Notes: generated from the letters alone by a model not told the origin. A stretch of DNA of 64,000 nt from Domibacillus sp. PGB-M46 (GCF_022668875.1 NZ_JAKGCR010000004.1:186001-250000), one strand, 5' to 3'; positions 9,514 to 18,755 are shown, counted from the first letter of the stretch. Program-made: numbers and translations.

Positions 9514-10371
9514 CTACTGGAGGCTTTCTAACGCCTGCTTCACTGTAGCAAAAGCTTCAATTTTAGACGGATCAACACTCTGACTGCTAACCACTGCTTG
9601 TACGACTTCGGGACGTAGGCCTGTCGTAAGGACACGGATTCCCATTAGCTGAAGTGTTGCCCCTATTTGATCAAAATATTTTGCAATTTCTTTATTAAGG
9701 TTAAAAATTCCTGAAAGGTCAGCGATAACATAGTCAACATCCATTTCCGAGATTTTTGGGATAACATGGTCTGCTATATATTTCAATCGGTATTCGCTGA
9801 ATTCTCCAATCAGAGGAATAACGACTACATCGTCTTTAACAGGTACAATAGGTGCTGATAATCTTGCCAGTTCTTTTTGGTTTTCCTCTTGCAGCTGATC
9901 GGAAAGGCGTTCAAATGCGAAGATGGTTTCGTTTAAGCTGCTATCTAATAAGGTGTTGATCTGTTTTATGATAAAAACATTTTCGTTTAGAGATAAACCA
10001 AGCTGTGAGCTAATTTTTGTAAACAGTTCAAGGAAAACCTGCCGGGTTGGAGGATACCGAACGGCGATTTCTGAAATAGTTCCTCCCGACGAGACTTGCA
10101 TAGCTGCATTTTGCTTACTCCATTTTATAAGAGCCTCTGGAATCGAATCTTTCTTTTCGTCCAGCACTAATTCGCTTAAAAATCCCAAAAGTTCAACATA
10201 CATAATGACAGCTTGTTCTTTCTCCCATTCAGGAATTTCTAACTTCATTTTATGAAGAACCGCTTCAACAATTTCACGAGCTAGAGAATTTGTGTTTTTT
10301 CTTAGGTATTCCGAAAAGCCAAAAAGTAATGTCAAAAAGTCTCCCACCTTCGTCTGTCTTGATGACTTCAT
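9514..10371 (-). CDS. rsbRD: RsbR-type stressosome protein, RsbRD-like, with altered phosphorylation sites
   Basis: About 285 residues: an all-helical N-terminal sensor domain (VSSGGTISEIAVRYPPTRQVF is characteristic of the RsbRD group) and a C-terminal STAS domain from about residue 175 (VVVIPLIGEF, VIADLSGIFNL, LTTGLRPEVVQAVV). RsbR proteins build the stressosome with RsbS and RsbT and control sigma-B. Compared with the paralogue at 49628, the linker Ser/Thr (LSSPV there) is Ala here (LSAPI), and the DT in DTMVA is replaced by NK. Both usual phosphosites therefore look lost. The frame extends to 10437, but the start is uncertain: neither the ATG at 10371 nor the TTG at 10437 has a well-spaced ribosome binding site. 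Confidence 0.8.
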   Translation of the reverse strand: MKSSRQTKVGDFLTLLFGFSEYLRKNTNSLAREIVEAVLHKMKLEIPEWEKEQAVIMYVELLGFLSELVLDEKKDSIPEALIKWSKQNAAMQVSSGGTISEIAVRYPPTRQVFLELFTKISSQLGLSLNENVFIIKQINTLLDSSLNETIFAFERLSDQLQEENQKELARLSAPIVPVKDDVVVIPLIGEFSEYRLKYIADHVIPKISEMDVDYVIADLSGIFNLNKEIAKYFDQIGATLQLMGIRVLTTGLRPEVVQAVVSSQSVDPSKIEAFATVKQALESLQ

Positions 10372-10779
10372 TATATAACTTAAATGAAGAATGACAATAT
10401 AGTAGTACCTTTTGGCTTTCCTCCCTGAATTCTCCAACCTTCTTCAGTTACCCGTTCCTTTTTGTATTAAAAACGCCGCTCAAAGGCGATATGGATTTTG
10501 GCTGCAAAAAGGGTCACCCAGATAAAGTGCTCTAGCGTGATTTATTCCCTTTTGCTTACTCAACAGTTCTTTAAGTAATAGTTAAAATTCTCCCTATACT
10601 TTTCGTAATGATATAATTTCTTTTTCTTAAACTCTCTTTGAATTTTTTTTGATACAATCCACTTCAAAATGCTGATCGTTATACCATAGCTGTTTCAGGC
10701 TGCTTGTTCAATAGTATGCCGGATTCTTTTCGCTGTTTTCTTTGACTCATTTTCGTCATATTGGGCACTTGCTAGTCAA
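10372..10779. other. Intergenic stretch, nothing recognised
   Basis: AT-rich, with short frames only. It probably contains the promoter of the RsbRD-like gene at its left end. Confidence 0.4.
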
Positions 10780-12342
10780 CTACTTAGTTTGAACCAAGCC
10801 AATTTCGTTAATAATCGGAATTTCTTTTTTTAGTAAAGATAGAAAAGTTTCTTCGAGTTTGTTATCGATTTCACAAATCGTTATGGCCTCACCATTAATT
10901 TTCGAACGTTCATTAGCCATACGGGCGATGTTATATCCATTTTGATAGAGAAATCCGGATAAGTCGGCAATAACTCCTTTTTTATCGGTATGACGTATCA
11001 CAAGTGTTGGCCGTTCTCCTGAAAACTTTAATGGATAATCATTAAATTCCTGAACCTCCACTTTACCACCGCCTAAAGAACTGGCTAATACCTTTACAGT
11101 ACGGGAAGGTCCTGTCAGTTCCACGAGAACAGTATTTGGATGATAACTTCCAAGCACCCGTTTTGTGAATTCGTATTGTAATCCTTTTTCATTAGCGAGT
11201 TCTTTGGCGTTTGGAATGCCATCATCCATTGTCGTTAACCCAAGAACACCTGCTAATAGAGCTAGATCTGTCCCATGGCCCTGATAGGTTTTGGCAAAGG
11301 AGCCCATTAGCGAGAAATTTACATATAAAGGATTCTCATTTAATAGCTGGCGGGCAATGTTACCGATTCGGACAGCTCCGGCTGTATGAGAACTTGAAGG
11401 GCCAACCATTATAGGACCGATAATTTCATAGGCACTTTCGTATTTCGCTGGCCCACAACTACTCGTTTTTTCACCGAGAATCTGTTCTTTTAATTTTTGC
11501 CCTGTCGGAGTTCCGGCAAGACCCCCTATTCCGGTTTCTCTTAATGATTCGGGCATCTGCTGCCCAACTTCATGCATAACATGGATCACTTCATCTGGAA
11601 GAATGATGCTTGTTACCCCCGCCAGAGCCATATCTGCTGCAGCTTGCGCTGTAATGGCATGTAAACCGTTGCGAATGATGCAAGGTATTTCCACCAGACC
11701 AGCAACTGGATCACAAACCAATCCGAGTGAATTTTTCAGAGTAATTCCAACGGCATTTCCTACCTGTGCCGGTGTTCCGCCGGCAAGCTCAACTAATGTT
11801 CCAGCTGCCATTCCGGTTGCTGACCCGACTTCAGCCTGGCATCCGCCGGCAGCCCCCGATATCGAAGCTTTATTGGCAATGACTAAACCGAGAGCAGAAG
11901 CAGTAAATATCGACTGTATAATCTGCTCACGGGTGAAGTTTCCGCTGTCAAGGGCGTGAACAAGTACGGCTGGCAAGATTCCCGCTGAACCGGCTGTTGG
12001 CGTCGCTACAATCCGCCCCATTGCCGCATTTACTTCCGATACCGCCAGCGCATTTGCGGCAGCATTTAATGTTGTAGGATTGACAAATGAGTTCCCGTTT
12101 TTTGCATACTGATAAAGACGGTTTCCATCTCCACCCGTCAAACCAGTTCGGGACATAACAGGACTCATTGTCCCTTTCCGGACAGCCTCTTCCATTACCG
12201 TAAATTGTTCCGACATTTTTGTGATGATCGTCTCTCTAGAATAACCTTTCTGTTCCATCTCAGTTTTGATCATCAATTCCGAAATTGTTGTTTTTTCCTT
12301 CTCTGCTTGTTCAATTAATTCTTTTAGGCTTGTAAAAGACAT
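10780..12342 (-). CDS. sdaA: One-piece iron-sulfur L-serine dehydratase, alpha-beta domain order
   Basis: 520 residues converting L-serine to pyruvate and ammonia with a [4Fe-4S] cluster. Residues 1 to about 295 correspond to SdaAA of B. subtilis (GGDGNRLYQYAK, GGCQAEVGSA, LVCDPVAGLVEIPC; the cysteines are cluster ligands). Residues from about 300 correspond to SdaAB (GPIMVGPSSSHTAGA, GHGTDLALLAG), ending in an ACT domain (PTLVIRHTDKKGVIADLSGFL). In B. subtilis these are two genes, and in E. coli SdaA the order is beta then alpha; here the order is alpha then beta with no stop between. No ribosome binding site or start is seen at the junction. A decayed peptidase fragment lies directly upstream. 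Confidence 0.9.
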   Translation of the reverse strand: MSFTSLKELIEQAEKEKTTISELMIKTEMEQKGYSRETIITKMSEQFTVMEEAVRKGTMSPVMSRTGLTGGDGNRLYQYAKNGNSFVNPTTLNAAANALAVSEVNAAMGRIVATPTAGSAGILPAVLVHALDSGNFTREQIIQSIFTASALGLVIANKASISGAAGGCQAEVGSATGMAAGTLVELAGGTPAQVGNAVGITLKNSLGLVCDPVAGLVEIPCIIRNGLHAITAQAAADMALAGVTSIILPDEVIHVMHEVGQQMPESLRETGIGGLAGTPTGQKLKEQILGEKTSSCGPAKYESAYEIIGPIMVGPSSSHTAGAVRIGNIARQLLNENPLYVNFSLMGSFAKTYQGHGTDLALLAGVLGLTTMDDGIPNAKELANEKGLQYEFTKRVLGSYHPNTVLVELTGPSRTVKVLASSLGGGKVEVQEFNDYPLKFSGERPTLVIRHTDKKGVIADLSGFLYQNGYNIARMANERSKINGEAITICEIDNKLEETFLSLLKKEIPIINEIGLVQTK

Positions 12343-12407
12343 GTGATCACTCCTTTAAAAAAGACGGCTCCCACGCTTGAAGCATGAAGAACGTCCCTTT
12401 GTTTACT

Positions 12408-12638
12408 TTATTCTGGCCCCAAATATTCTGCAACACCTGCCATTGCTTTTGCTGCAATGAGCAAGCTGTCTTCGTTAATGGTGAATGTAGGATGATGAGG
12501 ATGAACTGGACCTCCGCCCGCTTTGCTCCAATAAAACATATTACCAGGGATCTTCCCCAAATAGTAAGCAAAATCTTCAGATCCAGATATTGGCGGCGTC
12601 TCTACTGCCGCTTTGATTTCATTCATTTCTCCATACAC
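12408..12638 (-). pseudogene. M20 amidohydrolase, C-terminal fragment
   Basis: About 75 codons match the end of M20 peptidase/aminoacylase enzymes: SGSEDFAYYLGKIPG with the metal-binding Glu, then HHPTFTINEDSLLIAAKAMAGVAEYL. The dimerisation and N-terminal catalytic parts are missing upstream, where the sequence is unrelated. Truncated relic. Confidence 0.75.
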
Positions 12639-12733
12639 ATTTCAGCTTTTACTCATACAATTGCGGAGCAGTTTGAAGGAGTCTTCTGGCCGATAATGCG
12701 ATAAATTCCAATATAACATGGAGTGAATTAATA

Positions 12734-12980
12734 ATGAAAATAGAAGAAACAAAGCCATATCTAAAAAATTGGTGAAAACTCTACAGCTATTGTACATGGG
12801 CGGGAAGGATTTAAAGCTTTTGGAAAAGAAAAAGTAGATGGAGAAGAGGAAGCAGCACTGCTGTTTCAATGTGGTGTTTACAATTTCACAGGAGAAAAAC
12901 GGTTTTATTATGACTTTGTTACACAGTTTACAAATGAAGATGGTGAGACGGAGCAGCTGCATTGTGAAAAAGCAGCCTAA
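12734..12980 (+). pseudogene. Small protein gene with a frameshift
   Basis: ATG at 12734 begins MKIEETKPYLKN and meets a TGA. One base later another frame continues as GENSTAIVHGREGFKAFGKE to the TAA at 12980, ending FTNEDGETEQLHCEKAA. The two parts look like one 80-residue acidic protein broken by a single-base change near 12765. I do not recognise the family. Confidence 0.5.
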
Positions 12981-13204
12981 CTGTGACGGCTCGCCCAAGT
13001 ACATTCTACAAGAAAATATATGAATCAAACTTTAAGATATTGCCTCACTTTGCGTTCATTCGAACTTCTTTTTAGATCGCAGGTAACACTCAATCAAATA
13101 ATTTAAAATGGAACTTCTGACGAATGTTGGGATGTTTTGCTTGCAGCCAGCTTGTTAGCAAGGCATCATCATACTTAGCAACTATCAAAGGAGGCAAAAA
13201 CAGT

Positions 13205-13588
13205 ATGAAAATCATTGTTACCAGTTTATTCGTACAAGATCAAGACAAGGCACTTGAGTTTTATACAGAAACACTGGGCTTTGTAAAAAAGCACGACGTT
13301 CCCACCGGAGAATTTAGGTGGATAACGCTTGTTTCTCCCGGTGATCAAGACGGTACCGAGCTTTTGCTCGAACCGAATGTCCATCCGGCTGCGCAAGAAT
13401 ATCAAAGGAAGATATTTGCCGAAGGTATCCCAGCAACAATGTTTGGCGTTGCAGATATTCGTAAAGAGTATGAACGATTAGTGGAAAACGGCGTAAAGTT
13501 TACTATAGAGCCCACAAAAATGGGCGAAGTCACAATAGCTGTCTTCGACGATACATGCGGCAACCTTATTCAGATAGTGCAGAATTAA
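13205..13588 (+). CDS. VOC-superfamily (glyoxalase/bleomycin-resistance-like) protein
   Basis: 127 residues with two beta-alpha-beta-beta-beta units. The first contains VQDQDKALEFYTETLGFVKK and the second VADIRKEYERLVENGVKFTIEP, ending TCGNLIQIVQN. Family members bind a divalent metal and act as dioxygenases, isomerases or antibiotic-binding proteins; the substrate cannot be read from this sequence. The ATG at 13205 has GGAGG at about 9 nt, which rules out the longer frame from 13124. Single gene, with a terminator hairpin downstream. Confidence 0.85.
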   Translation: MKIIVTSLFVQDQDKALEFYTETLGFVKKHDVPTGEFRWITLVSPGDQDGTELLLEPNVHPAAQEYQRKIFAEGIPATMFGVADIRKEYERLVENGVKFTIEPTKMGEVTIAVFDDTCGNLIQIVQN

Positions 13589-13649
13589 TTTTACATCGAA
13601 ATAGTTGTTCAGTGAAGTTTTCTTATCAACAATTAAACAACAGCTTTAT

Positions 13650-13684
13650 TTTAACCCTGTTCTAATTTTAGGACGGGGTTATAC
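13650..13684 (+). terminator. Probable terminator after the VOC gene
   Basis: AACCC and GGGTT arms enclose an A/T-rich loop about 65 nt after the stop codon. The T run is short. Confidence 0.4.
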
Positions 13685-13874
13685 ATTTTTCAGGTTTAAA
13701 AATAAATGACATTGTTGTCATTCTCCCCTTGATCCAGATAATTCTGAATGGACATATGAGAAAAAATGATTTTACTGCTGGCATGAAACTGCGGTTAAGA
13801 TTTTGTCCGTATCTGAAATTAAATAAAAAAGCTCTGGCACACAGACCAAAGCTCCTGCTCCTTCTCTTTCACAA

Positions 13875-13961
13875 TTATTTTCTATCATTTTTATAATACC
13901 CAGTTCCGTTACAATGATGGCATCCGTTGCCGTTGCAAGGTGTGCAGATATATAGTTTCAT
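13875..13961 (-). CDS. 28-residue CxxCxGxG zinc-finger peptide
   Basis: A strong ribosome binding site (AAAGGAGGGG) stands 6 nt before the ATG at 13961. The peptide is MKLYICTPCNGNGCHHCNGTG plus a short basic tail. Its four cysteines lie in CxxCxGxG and CxxCxGxG form, the pattern of one DnaJ-type zinc-binding half-finger pair, so it probably folds round a single zinc ion. The role is unknown; similar motifs occur in DnaJ and in small zinc-ribbon proteins. The good ribosome binding site amid decayed sequence argues that it is real. Confidence 0.65.
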   Translation of the reverse strand: MKLYICTPCNGNGCHHCNGTGYYKNDRK

Positions 13962-14519
13962 TATTTCCCCTCCTTTTTTATAGCAGTGATACAACCTTTT
14001 TTCTCGTTTCAACTGAGGTACTTTCATTCTTTCAAAGTCTAAAAACTCTTTACCTAAAAATCCTGTTTTTTAAATAGTAAATATTTTCTGCCTTTTTATT
14101 ATTTCCAGCCCGTCATATAATAAACATTTATTGAGAAAGATAGTTATATTTACACAAATAAGTAGGGTTTTTTTGGATTCCTATAACAATTTGTCAGAAC
14201 TTTACCACGAAAAATCTTTTGGGTGCGGATACCTCAGCAACAGCAAAAGTGTACTTAATAACTTTTTGATTATTTTCTATCGGAATCTTAAGCATACAAA
14301 TTAAATTTAACAATACGTTGTTTACAAAAGAATAATTCTCGATACATTTTACTTACTGTACAATAAAAAGCTTACAAACACCGCCCTGTATAATTAAAAG
14401 ACTTTGTCTGCAAGCTATTTAAAGGTTTTGAGTGAGTTATTATTAACGCTGAATGTAAGCTTAATCATTTCCTGTTCTACGGAAAATTAATAACCTGCAT
14501 CTAGATAATAAACTATATC
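13962..14519. other. AT-rich stretch, nothing recognised
   Basis: No gene, hairpin with T run or RNA motif could be supported on either strand. Confidence 0.4.
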
Positions 14520-15355
14520 CTATAGGGTACTTAACTTTGAAATAATGATCCTACTCATCTCAGCTAATGTTTCATTGACAAGATCAGTGATGTTTACTTC
14601 TTTCTGCATGTTTCCTTTCCAAGCATCCAGTTCCCATCTCACCAATTGGTCGTAGTTTTCTACTATCAGCCTGCTCCACTCAAATCGTTCCTGCATAAAT
14701 TGATTTAGTGTATTTTCTACAGGTAGATTTCTCTTCAGAAGCTCAACCAGTACAATCACATCTTCAATGGCAAGTGATGCTCCCTGACCTATATGCAGCG
14801 CTGTTCCGTGAGCTGCATCGCCAACTAGCAATACTCTTCCTTTATTCCAAGGCCCCGAAATAAGATGGCTGAATATCGGCCGATAAACGACTTGTGAAGG
14901 ATCTATTATTTGATCTGCATATTCTTTTTATAATGCCTCCAAACTCAGAAATTCGTTTTTTCAGCAAAGTATGCAATCGATCTGCAGGCATTTTAGGGTT
15001 TCCTGGTTCGGGTGTGGTGACCAGCAGGTACATTTTATCGTCAGACATAGGGCCGAAGCCTGCTTTTGCTTTACGACCGTAATAGAAAAGGCCTCTAGCC
15101 AGATTTTTGAACGCGGAAGAGTACAGCGCCAGACCCCCTCGCAATCTTGTTGAGACACATCGCCAAATATCATTTTGTGTACAACGGAATTGGCACCGTC
15201 TGAACCGAGAAGCAGATTATACTGGCCGGGAATCCCGTTGCTCAGTTCAACAAAAGCTCCCTCAGGAAGAGGTTCTATCCTGTTTACGATTGTTCCCCTA
15301 TAAATCTTGGTTTCCGTTTGGTGAACAGCATCTAATAAAAAACTCCTTCCCCATG
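14520..15355 (-). pseudogene. FAD-dependent monooxygenase, truncated and frameshifted
   Basis: Read from right to left, three frames in turn give VELSNGIPGQYNLLLGSDGA (the GD/DG motif of flavoprotein hydroxylases), GRKAKAGFGPMSDDKMYLLV, and then LVGDAAHGTALHIGQGASLA, the second FAD-binding motif. All three are in the right order for a PHBH-type aromatic hydroxylase of about 380 residues. The N-terminal Rossmann part is missing: at about 15350 the frame runs straight into integrase sequence. At least two frameshifts make it non-functional. Confidence 0.85.
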
Positions 15356-15640
15356 GCTCATATTTGGTAAGAATTTTCTTTAGTGCCGGACTGATATAAG
15401 CAACACGGTCTTTCCCGCCTTTACCGCGAATTAATATTTTGTATCCTCAACGTTATTGAAGGGTAATGTTCGTATTTCCATTCCTCTCAATCCGCAATCT
15501 GCCATCATTTCAATAATCGCTTTATTACGGGCTTCATGATAGCTTTTATAGCTAAATGCTTCTATCATCTTATAGATGTCTTGGGCTTCAAAACCGGTCA
15601 TTCTCCTTTTTGGCGCTTTCGGTATTTCAACTTTCTCATT
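15356..15640 (-). pseudogene. Tyrosine integrase relic, middle part
   Basis: This matches the intact integrase of the neighbouring element (about 28100-28390) at DNA level, including the block TTATTACGGGCTTCATGATA. It covers the central region including the catalytic Arg area. The part encoding H-x-x-R and the nucleophilic Tyr is gone, replaced by the monooxygenase relic. The other end breaks off at about 15640 and the missing N-terminal coding reappears at 17575. Confidence 0.85.
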
Positions 15641-15733
15641 TGAGGCGAGCGGAGCAAGGAGTTTACTTTAAAAAAGACCGGATCAGTATAGAAGCTGACC
15701 TGGCCTTTTGTAATAAAGAAAGCTGCACTGCTG

Positions 15734-17299
15734 TTACGTATTTTGCACTTGTTTTGTTGTCCAGGATTCCACATTCCAAATGTCTGTAGCAATGTCCTGA
15801 TAAAACTCAGGCTCATGGGAAATCAAGAGGATGCTTCCTTTGTACTCTTTAAGCGACCGCTTTAATTCATTTTTTGCATCAACATCCAAATGGTTGGTCG
15901 GTTCGTCAAAAACGAGAACATTGCTTTCCCGGTTCATCAGTTTACAAAGCCGCACTTTTGCTTTTTCGCCGCCGCTCAGTACGGATATTTTACTTTCAAT
16001 GTGTTTTCTTGTTAATCCGCATCTTGCTAATGCCGCCCGGACTTCGCCTTGCGTTAAACTCGGAAATTCATTCAGCACTTCTTCAATGCACGTGTTATTG
16101 TTTTCTTTTTTTACTTCTTGCTCAAAATAACCGATATACTGATAGTCTCCCCGCTCTACGCTTCCGGAAAGAGGGTTGATTTCACCGAGTATGCTTTTTA
16201 ACAAAGTGGTTTTTCCGATTCCGTTTGCCCCGACCAAAGCAATTTTTTGGCCGCGGTCCATCGAAAGGTCAAGCGGCTTGGAAAGTGGGTTATCGTAGCC
16301 GATCACTAACTTTTCCGTTTGGAAAATTAGCTTCCCGGATGTTCTTGCTTCTTTAAAACGGAAATCAGGCTTTGGCCGGTCTCCTGCCACTTCAATAATA
16401 TCCATTTTATCCAGCTTTTTTTGCCGGGACATCGCCAGGCTGCTTGTTGAAGCACGTGCTTTGTTTCTCGCTACAAAATCTTTTAAGTTGGCGATTTCCT
16501 GTTGCTGCTTTTTAGCGGCTGCCTCTACTTGAAGTTTTTTTGCTTCATAAACTTTTAAAAAGTTATGGTAGTCTCCGACATAGCGGGTTAGTTCTTTGTT
16601 TTCCAAATGATAAATAATATTCACAACGCTGTTTAAAAAAGGAATATCATGGGAGATTAGAAGGAACGCATTTTCATAGTCCAGCAAATAGCGTTTTAAC
16701 CATTCAATATGCACTTCATCCAAATAGTTGGTTGGCTCATCGAGGAGTAAAATATCAGGTTTTTCAAGAAGAAGCTTAGCCAGAAGAACTTTTGTCCGCT
16801 GCCCCCCGCTTAAATCATACACATCTTTTTCAAGCCCTATCCCATCTAAGCCGAGTCCTCTCGCGACTTCTTCCACTTTTGCATCAATGGTGTAAAAATC
16901 ATTAGTTGTCAGTGTATCTTGAAGCGTTCCAACTTCATCGAGCATTTTTTCCATTTCTTCTGGACTTACATCGGCCATTTGGCCGTAAATATGATTAATA
17001 GTTGCTTCCATGTCAAATAAATATTGAAAAGCTGTTTTCAGGACATCACGAATCGTTTTTCCTTTTTCTAAAACAGCATGCTGGTCAAGATAACCGACCC
17101 GCTGATTTTTGGACCATTCAATTTTTCCATCATCCGCCTGAATTTGTCCGGTAATAATATTCATAAACGTCGATTTGCCTTCGCCATTAGCGCCAACTAA
17201 TCCAATATGTTCCCCTTTTAACAAACGAAAAGATACGTTTTGAAAAATAACGCGATCGCCAAAATCATGACTTAAATCTGTTACGGTTAGGATGCTCAA
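15734..17299 (-). CDS. yfmM: ABC-F ATPase, YfmM-like
   Basis: 521 residues with two ABC domains and no membrane helices. Domain 1: Walker A GANGEGKST at about 36, signature LSGGQRTK, Walker B DILLLDEPTNYLD. Linker with a charged helical arm (residues about 240-310). Domain 2: GANGIGKTT, LSGGEKAK, LVFDEPTNHLD. ABC-F proteins bind the ribosomal E site and rescue stalled or antibiotic-blocked translation. Overall it resembles B. subtilis YfmM. Start TTG at 17299 after GAGG. The gene sits between the two halves of a decayed integrase, so it was inserted into an older mobile element. Resistance versus housekeeping translation factor cannot be settled here. Confidence 0.9.
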   Translation of the reverse strand: MSILTVTDLSHDFGDRVIFQNVSFRLLKGEHIGLVGANGEGKSTFMNIITGQIQADDGKIEWSKNQRVGYLDQHAVLEKGKTIRDVLKTAFQYLFDMEATINHIYGQMADVSPEEMEKMLDEVGTLQDTLTTNDFYTIDAKVEEVARGLGLDGIGLEKDVYDLSGGQRTKVLLAKLLLEKPDILLLDEPTNYLDEVHIEWLKRYLLDYENAFLLISHDIPFLNSVVNIIYHLENKELTRYVGDYHNFLKVYEAKKLQVEAAAKKQQQEIANLKDFVARNKARASTSSLAMSRQKKLDKMDIIEVAGDRPKPDFRFKEARTSGKLIFQTEKLVIGYDNPLSKPLDLSMDRGQKIALVGANGIGKTTLLKSILGEINPLSGSVERGDYQYIGYFEQEVKKENNNTCIEEVLNEFPSLTQGEVRAALARCGLTRKHIESKISVLSGGEKAKVRLCKLMNRESNVLVFDEPTNHLDVDAKNELKRSLKEYKGSILLISHEPEFYQDIATDIWNVESWTTKQVQNT

Positions 17300-17574
17300 T
17301 TATCGTTTCCTCATTTCGCTTCAAAATTTCTATTAAACTTTAATAGTACCATATTATCTTACATTTAAACAAGGGAGTGTTCTGATCTCCATTGCCCTAA
17401 GCCAGCATAGCAATAATAGTTTTATTTCTCGCCTTTTGTTTTGATAAAAAAGTAATCAAACGACTAAATCATACCGAAAACTTCATCAGCGCTGAACTCT
17501 TCCATTATTTTTTTTATTGCTTTTGGCAACTCCATTTTCCGCATTGATTTTCATTTTAATATCCTTATTAATGT

Positions 17575-17831
17575 ACCAATTAAAAAAAGCCGTAATCATC
17601 TTAGCCGTTGATCTACACTTTGCGGTTGTAAGCCTCTCTGCTACTTAAAGCGAATGTATACCCTCAAATCATCTGTGTGGATTCTATTTATTGAGTTGTT
17701 GTATCCCACGCCTTTTCTCGAGAAATCCCTTTAGCTGCTTTTATTCCTGGCGTTTGTTTATCGTCTTTTTTTCGTATAGCCTTTAAGGGCCCAGTGAAAG
17801 TCACACTCTCCCATAGTATTTCTAACAACAC
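17575..17831 (-). pseudogene. Tyrosine integrase relic, N-terminal part
   Basis: The GTG at 17831 and the leader with AGGCGG followed by T6 correspond exactly to the start region of the intact integrase at 28676. The homologous coding continues, with several stops, to about 17575, where it breaks. Together with 15356-15640 this is one ancestral gene split by a segment of about 1.9 kb carrying the ABC-F gene. Confidence 0.75.
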
Positions 17832-18003
17832 AAAAAACCGCCTCTTTTGGTGTATCTTTCACCAGAAAAAGGCGGCTATCTTAGTTTTTATGAAAAATCA
17901 ACCGAATTTTGCTCATTTTTGCAAAGAAGGTTTCACCTTTTCCACAAAACATATAAATGAACAACGCATTAAACTGGCTTAAAAACCGTCCAAAGCCTTG
18001 ATG

Positions 18004-18198
18004 TAGAAGCGTTTTACTTCTTCTCCATCTTGTTCATTTGTGCCATCATTTGGTTGATTTTCTTTTGTGATGGTTTCATACCCATTTGCATCATCATCAT
18101 ACGCAGCATTTGTTCGTTAATCGGTGGATTTTTCTTTAAGTAATCCATCATGTAACGGCGTGCGATGAAAAATCCGAGGGCTACACCAGCAGCAAGCG
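18004..18198. repeat. Attachment-site repeat, left copy (3' end of yneF)
   Basis: 195 bp identical to 28852-29046 in the same orientation. About 45 bp further left are also similar, with scattered mismatches. The identity stops abruptly at 18199. It forms the left boundary of the younger integrated element. Confidence 0.93.
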
Positions 18199-18205
18199 AT
18201 ATCAT
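18014..18205 (-). pseudogene. Truncated yneF, C-terminal 60 codons
   Basis: The reading frame is identical to YneF from [20 protein letters not shown] to the stop but lacks the N-terminal membrane helix and ribosome binding site. It is the leftover of the target gene after integration. The intact copy is at 28862-29077. Confidence 0.9.
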
Positions 18206-18449
18206 CGATACTTTTATGTGAAAAATATAGCTTATATTTAGGCTATTGTCTACCGTTATTATAGTATTTCATTAAATATTGGTTTACCTTTCGCCGTTAA
18301 ATAAACAGCAAGATAGAAAGAGTTCCAGTGATTTACCTACGAAAGTTTAAAAAAATATTATAAAAATTTTTCAAACGGCTTTTGCGGGGTCCGGGTACGG
18401 TGGCCCCCCGTGTGGCCCCCCCTTTTTTGCGGCGGCTGATCTCCGTCAA

Positions 18450-18721
18450 TTTTTGGTGTGGTGTGCCCCTCTCCCGGCCCGCTTCGGCTTGCTTGTGCTT
18501 CGGCTTGCTTCGCGGCTGGCTTGCGTGGGCTTGCTGTGTGCTTCGCCTTGCTGTGTGCTGTGTGCTTGGCCTTCGCCTTGCCTTGCTTGCCCTTGCCTGT
18601 GCTTGGTGCCTGTGCCCTTGCCCTGGTTGCTGTGTGCTTGGCCCTGGTCCTGGTGCTTGGTCCTTCGGCCTGGGTGCTGTGTGCTTCGGTGCTTCGGTCC
18701 CTTTGCCTTTGGCCCTGGTGT
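18450..18721. other. 272-nt GC-rich tract without a single A on the plus strand
   Basis: From 18450 to 18721 the plus strand contains only G, C and T, built from variations of GCTTG, CCTTG, TGTGCT and GCTTCGG. Since every stop codon needs an A (or a T on the other strand), all six frames are open here, which explains the overlapping long frames. Minus-strand translations are low-complexity, rich in K, R, Q, A, P, G, H and T. No ribosome binding site marks a gene. It contrasts sharply with the AT-rich element around it. Function unknown. Confidence 0.85.
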
Positions 18722-18755
18722 AGCTGCTATGTACTTCGGTATATACTCCCTTTTG

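Noticed and set aside
11603-11959. Plus-strand frame of 118 codons inside the serine dehydratase gene
   Set aside because: Shadow of the coding strand; no ribosome binding site.
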